The translations under genes were made by a program, and so were the position numbers. Below are positions 24,101-34,433 of a DNA stretch of 64,000 bases, one piece after another; position 1 is the stretch's first letter; the number at the start of each line of letters is the position of its first letter. The stretch covers positions 52,194,487 through 52,258,486 of the forward strand of contig CM069433.1 in the NCBI GenBank assembly GCA_035610365.1. Direction: 5' to 3'. This DNA comes from Aquatica leii (lineage: Eukaryota > Arthropoda > Insecta > Coleoptera > Lampyridae). The notes beneath the pieces are model-generated. The model made no database searches, was not told where the DNA came from, and saw nothing but the letters and a program-made list of their open reading frames with translations.

Positions 24101-24704
24101 ACTTGTACAATGTACATATTTTAGTGTACTAAAGTATAAAAAATTAGAACTTGTAATGTATTGGAAATCGTATTGAATGCAATTTATGCGCACTAAATAA
24201 GTAGCAAGAAAAGTTATTCCGAAGAGACATAAAAGTTTTGTCAATTAATTTTGTTAGATTTATGATGCTCTAGGGATTGTTATATATTTTAAAGATTATA
24301 CTGCAAATGTGTATATGATGAGTATCGGTTACAGAAAATATAATCCTACAATCTTTTTTTTCTAAAATAATTGCTAAAGTTATTTTATTTTATACCATAC
24401 ATAATTTATTCAATAAAAAAACGTTTAGTTAACGTTATATAACTAGCTTTATAAATTGTAGTATTAAGTTTTTTAGTTACTTGATACACATATTAATTAT
24501 AAAATGTAAAATAATTTTCGTAAAATATTCTTTTTTTTTATCTGTTAACTTATCTATGTATGTAATGAAAAAATAGGAATGAAACATATCTACAAACAAA
24601 TCCAGATAAATTAAAAATAAAGTTAACAAACAGGATTGCGTAAGTTAATTTTTTAAGCTAAGTTAAGATTTTATTTAATGCTAGCTACTTTACGTATAAT
24701 AATA
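21195..24704. other. AT-rich non-coding stretch
   Basis: These 3.5 kb carry only short ORFs without recognisable similarity, for example a lysine-rich 62-codon frame at 21751-21939. No repeats with clear termini or RNA genes were seen. Confidence 0.4.
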
Positions 24705-25670
24705 CAATCTACAATAACAAAATCAGCACAGCTATGGGCAATCCTGCATCACCTGTCTTAGCAAACTTGGTCATGAACGATCTTCTTACTTTTGCCTTAA
24801 AAAAACCATAACTACCAACCAACATTCTTACTATAGATAGTGAAATTGACTACACTCTAAACATTTTCAATAGCTATAACGCTCACCTCAAATTTACGTT
24901 TGAATTAGAAAAAGATGGTTGTTTACCCTTTTTAGATGTTAAACTTATCAAAGATCTCAACACAAACGGCTTATTCACCGAATGGTATTAATTGCTTATC
25001 AGAACACCCTCACCACCAGAAGATTAATATTATTAAATCAATAAAAAAGAAAATAATAAATCTTAGTAGTTCACAATTCCACAATAAAAACCTTAACATT
25101 CTAAAAAATATACTCCGCAAAAACAATAAGCCTAACAACACAATTAACCTAATACTATTCAATAATAACGTAATTAACACTATGCCACCGCCACCAAACA
25201 CCTGTAATTCAAACTTAACTTACGCCTCTATTATCAACATACCAGGACTCACTAATAAAACCTTTCCAATATTAAAATCAACCAACGTGCGATTAGCTAC
25301 TTATAACAGAATTTACATCTACAACAGGCTCTACACAAAAATCAAAGATAAAACTAACATGCTTGACCGACATAGTGTTGTCTATAAGATCGACTGTCTA
25401 AACTGCAGTAAAGGTCATGTAGGACAAACAAAAAAAACAGTTAACCGGTTAAAAAACCACAAATATGATTGTAAAAAGCAAAAAAAAACTGAATCAGCGT
25501 TAGTCCTACATTATGTTGAAACAGAACACAATTTTGATTTTAAGGCTGCTTTATCAACTAGCAAAACTTTCGGAACATTTTTTTCAGCTACCATGGAACC
25601 AATCTTATTGAAACTTAGAACATATGCTACTAAGAACAATCTGAATCGATTTGTGTTTTTAATTTTTTGA
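24705..25670 (+). pseudogene. Penelope-like element: RT C-terminal part and GIY-YIG endonuclease
   Basis: The first block, YNNKISTAMGNPASPVLANL, is the PLE RT segment before the catalytic aspartates. The palm with YVDD has been deleted. The next block is FNSYNAHLKFTFELEKDG...LPFLDVKLIKD. After a frameshift near 24985 comes a 244-codon frame (24936-25670) with SEHPHHQK, IPGLTNK and a GIY-YIG endonuclease: VVYKIDCLNC, HVGQTKKTVNRLKNHKY and ALVLHYVETEHNFDF. PLEs use this endonuclease to start reverse transcription at a nick. The internal deletion, a stop at about 24809 and the frameshift make it inactive. Confidence 0.8.
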
Positions 25671-27483
25671 AAAATAAATTTGTTTAAAAGTTAGAAAAAT
25701 TAATTTTTGAAAAAAAAAATTGAAAACCACAAAACAAGTTGAAAATCGTCCCCGTATATCCCACCAGTGCCAAAACAAGATGATTCGTTGAACTCTGAAT
25801 GGTCCGTGTAAGACTCTCAACGTTACATAAGCTAAAGCACAAAAAAATTGGTTTTTATACCAGTGTTTTACGATGCGGTGCTTTTTCTTACGTTTATCTG
25901 AATAACTGGAACCGGTGATTTGACAGATAAGTTTTTACACAATCTTGTCGAATTGTTCGAACGTTGATCTCAGGTGATTTTTAAATGCAATTAAAATACT
26001 TCCGGTACGTAAGAAAATACGATTTCTGGACTTTACAGGTTGATCCGGCGGGTTACTAAAAACCAAATTTAATTAAATTCACGTTGATCAAACGGGAATT
26101 AATATTAGATTGGCGTTTACTATGATTTTTCCAAGGTCCAAAATGGAATAAAATACACTTCAATATGTATTTATGAGGTATGTAACACGACGCGGTAACA
26201 AAACAAATTTCTGTTGTATTTGTTTATATCACAGGTACGGAGTTACTCAAAGTTAGTGTCGTACAACTCGAGAAATGAATAAAACCACCTTAAACTAAGG
26301 GCTACTCATTGACACCACCAATAAAAATAAATTGTTCTAAGAAGTACAAATTTGTTCTCAGCGATTTGCTGACAATAAAAATAAAAACAAAATAATGTTA
26401 TCAAATAACGCGTAGTTAAATAACTATGATTAAATAAATTTAATGCTATTCTACTTATTCTTTTTTTTTTTATTTTGGATTTGTTGTTTTGATAGATTAA
26501 ATTGATTGTTATTTAATTAACTATTAGTATAGCTGAATCAAACTAATTTATTTATGTGTTTGGTGAACAATTGCTTAACAGATTTTTTGTGTTGCCAACA
26601 TCGTAAACGTCAATATTCGTTCGTTAGTGTAGTTACGTAATGAACGAAAAAAGCTCTAGGGTGGCAAAATGAAAACTAGGAATCCACACAAAAGTACGTG
26701 TTCAAAGTCAATTAATATATTAGAACGAGTATGCGACAGGTAGAAAAACAATTTTAAAAATCTTGAAATTCAGTTAAAATTGAAGAAAAAGGATGTTAAA
26801 GTTAATGTCAAATTTGACAGATTTAGTAATTAATGTAGTACCAACATTATATTTCTGTTGATTTTTTTAAATTTTTTCAAAAAATAATGTAATTTTATAA
26901 AAGGCAACACAAAAAATAATGTACATTACTCTCATCGAAAGAATCATAGCATAACTCACTCACATGCAACGGTCGGCCGTGCGGCCTCGCGTCGCATGAA
27001 CGTTCGTTATGCTATTTCTTACTTTCGACTCTTGTTACGTAAACTACTATTTTTAGACGTTAAAGAAGTTAAAGAAGTTGAAAAATTACTGTAAAACTAT
27101 TTTAATTTAAATAATATAATAAGTGGCATAATACGTTTAACCGATTTTTAATATACATACAAGATATAATATTGCCCTTCAAGGAGCAATTATAGCTGTA
27201 CTTTAAAAGAATACAATAATAAAACATTATTAGTTTATTCTAACATACTTTTAATAAACCTTTCAATTTTGTGGTTTTTAGTTATTTTTTTTTATTAATT
27301 GTACAGTAATCGCTAATACCTAATCTTGGCTACTCTACTTTGGTGACAAAAAGTATAAACTACTGACACGACTATAGTTGCAGAGTGATTTTACGTATTT
27401 GTTAATTTGTTTTTATATTAGACACACGTAATAATTTTTTTTACTTAGGAAGAGCATACAAAACTACTGCAGTTTTTTTTAGC
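25671..27483. other. Non-coding stretch with one GC-rich hairpin
   Basis: No gene is supported. A strong inverted repeat at 26935-27028 is listed separately. A short stretch at 26892-26930 (GGCAACACAAAA, then TAATGTAC) recurs at 44562-44600, so part of this region belongs to an unnamed dispersed repeat. Confidence 0.4.
26935..27028. repeat. ~94-nt inverted repeat with GC-rich loop
   Basis: The left arm (TCGAAAGAATCATAGCATAAC, then ACATGC) pairs imperfectly with the right arm (GCATGAACG, then GTTATGCTATTTC, ending CTTTCGA). The loop carries GGTCGGCCGTGCGGCCTCGC, unusually GC-rich for the window. It may be the end of a foldback element or a structured RNA. No family is recognised. Confidence 0.5.
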
Positions 27484-27517
27484 AACGTTTCGTGGTTTGG
27501 GCAAACACTTCATCAGG
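27484..27517 (-). ncRNA. Hammerhead ribozyme-like core downstream of a PLE
   Basis: On the minus strand the motif is CCTGATGAAG, then GTGTTTG-CC-CAAACCAC, then GAAACGTT. CUGAUGA and GAAA are the two invariant hammerhead core strands, and the part between them forms a seven-pair stem II with one bulged C. It lies 3' of, and in the same orientation as, the PLE fragment at 27950-28688. Penelope-like elements are known to carry minimal hammerhead ribozymes. The cleavage-site trinucleotide and stem III could not be placed with confidence, so activity is unproven. Confidence 0.5.
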
Positions 27518-27949
27518 CCACTGAGATTTATTAGGACTTGTAGGTCAACAACATACAATAACAACAATTCAATTAATTACAAATAATTTTACAACGTGGA
27601 TCTTACGGGAAACATTTCAGGCGGAACAATTCACAGAACTAAGATCAACATTATGTGACTAGAGTTTTTTTTATAATTATAAAACATGAATACATAAAAA
27701 TGTAAATAATTAAAATCTTAAATAAAACAAGAGAAATAAAATTTTGACAAACATTTTATACGTAATACATAATCAAAAATTATTGAATGTCAAGAGAAAG
27801 ATAAAAGATATAAATTAAAAAAAATAAACCGCGACTTTTTAAAACGTATATAGTTATCTCGCTATTTTTAAAATTAAATTATAAACATTATTTAAATTAT
27901 TAGTGTCGTTGTTAAAATTCAAATTAATTTTATGTATGTTAATGTGTAA

Positions 27950-28688
27950 CATGTTCCACATGTAAAATCGTTGGATTATTATAATTAAAGTTGTGGGTGA
28001 GTAAGCTAAAGCTGTATCGCTTGTTCTTCTATTGTGTTAGTTCTATCTTTATATTATTGCACAGCACGTTCTAATAGTGTTAGTGTTATTTTGATTTTAT
28101 TTGTTTTTGAAGTCGAAGTGATTCTTTGTGTTAGATTTGGAGCGTTTATGATTTTGATGTAAGTGATGTGACTATTCAGGTTAGTGATAAGAGTAGCATT
28201 AAATTAGTGATAGGTAGGTTCACTGGTAGTAGTACAGCATTAGTTGTGTTAGAAAGTAGCACTACTTTATTTATTATATTATTAGGATACTTGTTATTCT
28301 TCTGTATTTTCTTAAGAACGTTTTTTTATGAAATTGATAACTGCTCAAACCAATAATCTTATTTTCTATAGCTTTACTTATATTGACTTTTTTGGTGGTA
28401 TGGGTGTTTAGATAAGTAATTAATCGTTAATTGATTAATTTATTTGAGACTATAAACTTAGTATACCATTCAGTAACTATCACGTTAGTACTAAGATCCT
28501 TAATAAGTCTAACATCTAAAAACGGTAAAGATCTTTCTGTTTCTATTTCAAAAGTATACTTTAGATGAGGATTGTAACTGTTAAAAAAGAATACAAGTAA
28601 CAATATCATCTACATAGCATAATAAAAATGTCGACGTGTTTTTTTAAAATATTTAAGTAAGTCATGCATTGTGAAATTTGCTAATATA
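27950..28688 (-). pseudogene. Penelope-like element, RT C-terminal half (downstream part of a split PLE)
   Basis: Read on the minus strand from 28688, LANFTMHDLLKYF is followed by the catalytic box YVDDIV (about 28610). Then come FNSYNPHLKYTFEIETERSL, PFLDVRLIKD, KAIENKIIGLSSYQFHKK and a weak linker region NLTQRITSTSKTNK. The frame is broken several times, and the endonuclease is not clearly preserved. Its upstream half lies at 39483-40125, separated by an inserted Tc1-like transposon. Removing the transposon rejoins the two halves in frame. Confidence 0.75.
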
Positions 28689-29025
28689 TAGTTGGGACGG
28701 TGGATCTTTGCAATTATGGCCGCCACAACATTCGTGTGAATGTGTAAAACTGAAGTCAAATTAGCACTTACTTACATAAGTATATTTGTCATTATTAATA
28801 TCAAAAAAAAATTGATGTTATATAGAAAATTTGACAGGATAAATAAAAAATTTCTCTAAAAATCTAATTCTTTATCAATAAAATTTATCTTTTCATCTCA
28901 TTGATTTTGCACACTAATTTTATGAAGTACTAAATATTAAAATTATGCAAAAAATTAAAATAGAAAAAATTTATTAAATATGTAAACAGATATTAAAAAC
29001 ATGAATGTTTTAATGTTCATTACTC

Positions 29026-30132
29026 TCATACAGAATAAGAACTTAAATCATAGTTAAAATTAATAATTATAGGTTCAATTTCAAGATCAGTAAGAGCTCG
29101 TTCACGGTTATGCCACTCTTCAACTACCATTTCTGTGTGCTGAATGCACTTTTTCTACGAATCTTTACCATTTCCTAAAGCTTCTTCCCACAGATTTAAT
29201 ACACTTTCGTCACTAAAACCGCCTCTACCATTGTGTTGCTTATAACAAGATTTAGCTTCAGCCCAGATCAAATCGATAGCATTGAACTCACAATGATAAG
29301 ATGGTAGCCTTAATACTTCATGGCTATTTTCTCGAAGCAATTTGTAGTAATTCAGCTTTAAATAAATTTTCATTATAGTTGATATTGTGATGTTTTATCC
29401 AATCGACAATTTCTGATTTTTTCCATGAACTATTAGGTTGCTTTTCTAGAAGTACGCTGTGATACGGTGCATTATCCATTATAATTAACGATGGTTTTTT
29501 CAAATTGGGAATTAGCTTCTGTTTCATCCAAGTCATAAATATATCGTGGTTTATTTCACCGTGGTAATCTAATGTATTTGATTTTGAATGAAATAACAAA
29601 CTTGCCCCTTTAACAAATACATTGCTTGTTCCTGCATGTAAAACAATAAAACGTTTGCCATCATATCCTTCAGGTTTACGAACGCTTTTAGTACTATCAT
29701 CCTGCCAAGATTTGCTTTTACTACCTTTTGAGTAAATCCAGGTTTCGTCTAAGAAAACAACTTGACTCAGCACTTTCAGTTTTTTATTTGCAGAATACTT
29801 TCTTAGAAATTGTGTCCGCATACAAGCTATATGTAACTTCTTCATAAGAACTCGACGATTATCATCTTTTTTAATTTTAAATCCCAGGTTGTTTAATGCA
29901 ATTTTCAACAAAGTGTTACTCAGATTGACGATTTCGTTAGTTTTCAATTGGTGGTTTAATTTACTAACAGTTACTTGCTCTTCTACAATAAAATTTATGA
30001 GTAAGTATATAACATAAAAATTATTAATTATTACTGTCTTTGTACATGTTGTATAAACAATTACGGATTTTCATTTTTAAAGTTTCAGGCATATCTGTCG
30101 TTTTGGTTTTAATACGGGGTCTTTTTTTACCA
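29026..30132 (-). pseudogene. Tc1/mariner-like transposase, C-terminal part (exon 2 end and exon 3)
   Basis: Exon 2 resumes after the CACTA insertion with GKKRPRIKTKTTDMPE and ends at 30035. A 52-bp GT...AG intron (29983-30034) follows. Exon 3 begins EQVTVSKLNHQ, then FKIKKDDNRRVLMKK, and gives the DDE catalytic domain: VVFLDETWIY, WQDDSTKSVRKPEGYDGKRF, IIMDNAPYHSVLLEKQPNS and LPSYHCEFNAIDLIWAEAK. A frameshift lies near 29325 and an in-frame TAG near 29157. The frame ends at 29026. The third catalytic position reads Asp, whereas the second copy has Glu. The spacing from the second Asp is much longer than in classical mariner. Confidence 0.8.
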
Positions 30133-30688
30133 CACTGAAAAAAATCTGTTAGCAAAACTGCCTTGCTAATAGATAACTAGTAGCCCTAGCCAAAATACAG
30201 GTGTGTCTGAATAAAGATACGGTTATAATAACGACGTGTTTAGTTACAAATACAAGTTAATTACTGCTAAGTGGTTTCTTGTTGAGTGCACAAAGTTTTT
30301 TGTAAGGATTATCATTCATTCTTTATAGACAACAAAATAAAATATTAACAGTATTTTTGGTTACATCTGTAAAAAATACTTTAAGCTTAGCAGTCATGTT
30401 TGATTATTTCTATGTTATTCTTCATTAAACGTAACTAAACAACATACTGACGCCAGCAAAGCTTTCTGCGATTTCAGCTAAAAGAAATGTTATCGGTAGA
30501 ATTATATTATGCTGTAATCACAGAGTAACTGATACTCATAACAGAATTTTGGTTGACGTTACCGAACGGTTTTGCGATTCATCATTAAGTTATTTAACGC
30601 AATCCGTACGGCCATTGCGTTATTAAGTTCTTCCCTGTCAATTTCGGCTACTCAAGTTTGTTCTATTATTATTTATATACAAAAGTGA

Positions 30689-33600
30689 ATGGCTGACAAA
30701 GACGTTGTTGATTTTTTGACAGCGTGGGGTCTTCAACAATATAGTGAAATATTTAGGGGTACGTATATATACAGATTTATTATCAATTTATATGTAATTA
30801 TTAGAATGCTTCTGTCTAGTTGTTGTAGCGCCCAGTACTGCATGTATGATTATAGCGATTCCCATTTTTCTATTCATCCAGACAGTACATTTTTTTACAC
30901 AGATGATAGGTATACTTATCAATAAGAACCGCATGTTTGTAAATGGAATCAACATTTTTTTCCAACACAATATTCTCTATGAAACATAGCCATTTGAGAT
31001 GCTAGTTTTCAGATTTCCCATTTATATAACATGCTCGTCTTATACTACATTATTTAACTAAAAAATATATTTCTACTATAAAATAGAAAAATGTATAATC
31101 TAGTACCTACCTATCAATTGTGCATGAAAAATATTTGTTTAGAACTTTGGTCTTTTAAACGCAAGAAAAATCAATTTGATACTATTCAAGTTTTAATATA
31201 AAATAAATATGTACAGAGTGGGCAGATATAGTATTATGGAACCAGAAACCTATCGTCGTCAATCGATTTTGGCGAATTATTATTGGTTATCACCTATTCT
31301 AATGAATTACAATTTTTGAATTTCGTATAGTTCATTTGTTTGAGGTAGTTATTTGCACATTTAAATCAGTTGGTCGTGCATTTGTATGTCAATTTCCATG
31401 GTTTTTCCGGATTTTCCATGAGAAAGATTATAATTTTCCACGACCTCAAAATATTATTATTATTATTATTATTATTAGTTTATATGATCTTAAGTAATCA
31501 TTTTATTAACAATAAACTCAATTTTCGTCTATGATTACTTACTAAAATTTAAAATAAATAAATTATGCATTTAACAATATTCACGTAATTTATATTGTAA
31601 TTTGTAAATGATACACGCTTGATAAATATGTAATTTATTTTATACTACACCTAAGTAATTAAAGAAGTTACCAAAATTAGAAAAATGCATGTTGTTGCGT
31701 GATTCAATGATGAAACAGCCTTTATTTTGGTATAAATAATTTATTTTACATACATCTATAAACAATGCCGGGATGGTCTAGTGGTAAAGGCTATGGGACA
31801 CTATTCTTGACCAATTGCATTGATTTCGAACATTTTGCAAATATGCAACGAACGCGAGTGGATTACAGATCACGAGGACGAAGGTTTAATCTCCGCTCCC
31901 ATTACAAAAACTTTGGCATTTTCACGGGCCAGTTTGACTCAGGCTGAAATAAATGAGGACCCAGTAGTTCAAACTCAGGGTAATATAGGCGGCCCATATG
32001 TAGCACTACCCATGCTACTATTATTATACCTCTATAATATAATTGTGTATTGATTTTTATATTGTTTTCCAATATTGCACCATTATTGCAAAGCGTCCAC
32101 GTTGATATATTGGACTAATATTTATTACAATATTGAACAAATGTACCACCAATTACAAACAAAGATGCCATGATTATAACTGTACTTGTGCTTGTTCCAA
32201 TAGATAACGATGTCGACATAAAAACTCTTCCTTTATTAACTGAAAGTATGATAAAAGAGCTAATTCCAAGTATTGGACACCGGGCTAGGTTCAAATCCAA
32301 TCTTGACGAATGGAGAAATATATTAAACGGCATAACAATGTCACCAACTGTGATGGTTAGTATATTATTTAACCTATACCTATAACAATTTTGTTCATAC
32401 ATTTAAAGTGAATAACCCGTCGCTTCGTAGGTATTATCTGTTTCTAAATACTAAAGTCAAGTTGCTCCTCTTTTTTTTGCTTCCTTTTGCGGTTTAAATA
32501 TTCTTAACCAATTTTCCGGTTTACATACAAATTGCCTTAGCAGGTCAGCAATCACAGTGCAACAAATATAACTAGAAAACCATTTATTACAGGAATCTAA
32601 CAACAATTTGATCCCGCAAGAGGAATTTCCATCAAATCAGGAACAACAAATACTGCATAAAGAACCTCTGCGTATAAATTGAGATATCGAAAATATCTCA
32701 GAAGCAAGTAGTAAAATAAGTATAGGAGGGGTAAGCTTTTCTTAGTGTTTACATTCATTAAGAGATGCACTGACAAAAACGAGTTTATTCTTAATTTTGC
32801 ATTATTAAACTTTTATTTCATCATTTTGCTTTATATATTATACAAAGATCTCGTGATGGATCTTTTCTGGAGTTAGAAGAGATCCATCACGAAATCTTTG
32901 TATATGTACCATAATCACAACCTTTTTATACAGGACCTGCTGCGGTTCCTTAATAAAACTAACGAGGTAAAGTATCTATTGGCTGTTTATCAATCTACGG
33001 GTCTTTTAGATAATGCAGCAAGGAGAAGATTGTGCGGTTTAATTATAAATAATGAGTTGACTAATGATGTGCATGTACGAGTAACTTCAACGCGTTTGCA
33101 TCATTTAGCACATGAAATTAAAACAATATTTAAAAAAGAACACGCGGCAACGTATTTCATTCCATATATCTCTTATGGGCCTGGACTTAAAAGGGCTGCT
33201 AAAGGTAAACTTTTGGACTGTCTGAACAATAAAAGAAGAGACTATAGGAAATCTGGAATAATAAACTCTTCAAGACGAAGTTCTACTAGTTCCACAGGAA
33301 GCACCACTACAGTTCCCCTTTTACCACAAGGTTTAGCAAAATATATTGAGGGAGAACAGCCTAATTTGTCCGTGGAAGAAAATCTTCAGTGGCTGAGAAA
33401 TTCAACTGAGCCTTGGCAGAATGTTGAAGTTAATTGGCATTTAACAATTCACGCAAGGGTCGGAAAACTTTTATCATCGGAGGGGCCGTCGATTTCCCAG
33501 TATTTGTCGGAGTTTCCTGCTTTAAAGAAGCCATTGGGTTACATGTTGGTAAGTCAGCATTTTAGGAATTCATTTAGGTTTTATAATTTCGACTTGTTTC

Positions 33601-34322
33601 TGCAGATTGAGAAAGATTTTAACATCTCATATCCCGACGCTGCAGGAAAACTGTTTGAAACTTTACCTATTTATAAAAACAGAATCATAGAACTAGCTGG
33701 TAAACGTCTAAAGAGTTCTAAAGAGCTTGCTGTAAAAAAAAGCTTGAAAGAATACCTGGACTGCATTGAAAGTGAGTAATTTTGTGTAGTTGTATTTCAT
33801 TTATATCAATTTTATTATTTTCTCACAGATGGGGAAGAAAGTTCCAACATAGCCACACTACTGTGTATACCATACCTGATAAATACAAATACTATAAAGA
33901 AAACTAAAAACAAAGTTCAGTGGCGGCCATCAAAATTGGAATCGCGAGATGGGTTTATTACCCACATAAAAAGCGAAGCCGAACTCGAAGAAACGGTTAC
34001 AAGAAGACGAGCCAAAATTTCTTCTCTGGGATTAACACTTCAACCATTCATAATCATCATAGGGCCTTCTCTTTCCGAGATTACAGGTTATATAGTAATT
34101 GTAGATGATACATTTTATAGGGTTACATCCATTATAGCTGCTGTGAACTGTTGCTTTAAAATTTTAATTATTCTTAATGCTCAGTACCCAGCGGAATCGG
34201 CTGCGGTTTGGTATTTCATACAAAGAGCTCTTTACAATTTGAAAACCCCATGGGACAAAGGCTACACTGCGGTAAATGCCTTGTTGTCTGATATTGGTGT
34301 GCCATATAACCAAGGAATTTGA
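30689..34322 (+). CDS. SAM-domain protein of the CACTA element, five exons (one in-frame stop)
   Basis: Proposed exons are 30689-30758, 32204-32355, 32593-32730, 32934-33771 and 33829-34322. All have GT/AG borders (donors GTACGT, GTTAGT, GTAAGC, GTGAGT), and the phases join without error to give 563 codons. Exons 1 and 2 together encode a SAM domain: VVDFLTAWGLQQYSEIFRDN, then DIKTLPLLTESMIKELIPSI and GHRARF. The middle is rich in Ser/Arg. The C-terminal domain includes QPFIIIIGPSLSEITGY and QYPAESAAVWYFIQ. Similar proteins occur in insects as SAMD3-like products, and I infer they are accessory proteins of this transposon type. A TGA at 32680-32682 (exon 3) interrupts the frame, so this copy may be a pseudogene unless that exon is skipped or read through. 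Confidence 0.7.
31450..31476. repeat. (ATT)n microsatellite
   Basis: About nine uninterrupted trinucleotides within the first intron of the SAM-domain gene. Confidence 0.9.
31766..32040 (+). repeat. Possible tRNA-derived SINE in intron 1 of the CACTA SAM gene
   Basis: GCCGGGATGGTCTAGTGGTA resembles the 5' part of a tRNA, with a good RNA polymerase III A-box at 31774-31785. B-box-like words follow at 31821-31831 (weak) and 31883-31893 (GGTTTAATCTC). A non-tRNA body with GGCTGAAATAAATGAGGACC comes next. No complete cloverleaf can be drawn and no flanking duplication was defined, so this is a tentative SINE. Confidence 0.35.
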
Positions 34323-34433
34323 ATTCAATTATAAAGTTAATCTATTTCAAGTTTTATGTATGTTTTTAAACTTTTAACTTTTAGCTTTGAATTTTTGTTT
34401 TAGCTCTTCTGTACCTATTTTAACTTAACAATA

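Noticed and set aside
31766..31850. Functional tRNA gene
   Set aside because: A good A-box is present, but no acceptor stem pairing, anticodon arm or proper B-box spacing could be drawn.
31765..32053. Short plus-strand frames in CACTA intron 1 as an alternative exon
   Set aside because: They overlap the tRNA-like sequence, break the SAM domain, and the 30758/32204 splice gives a perfect domain without them.
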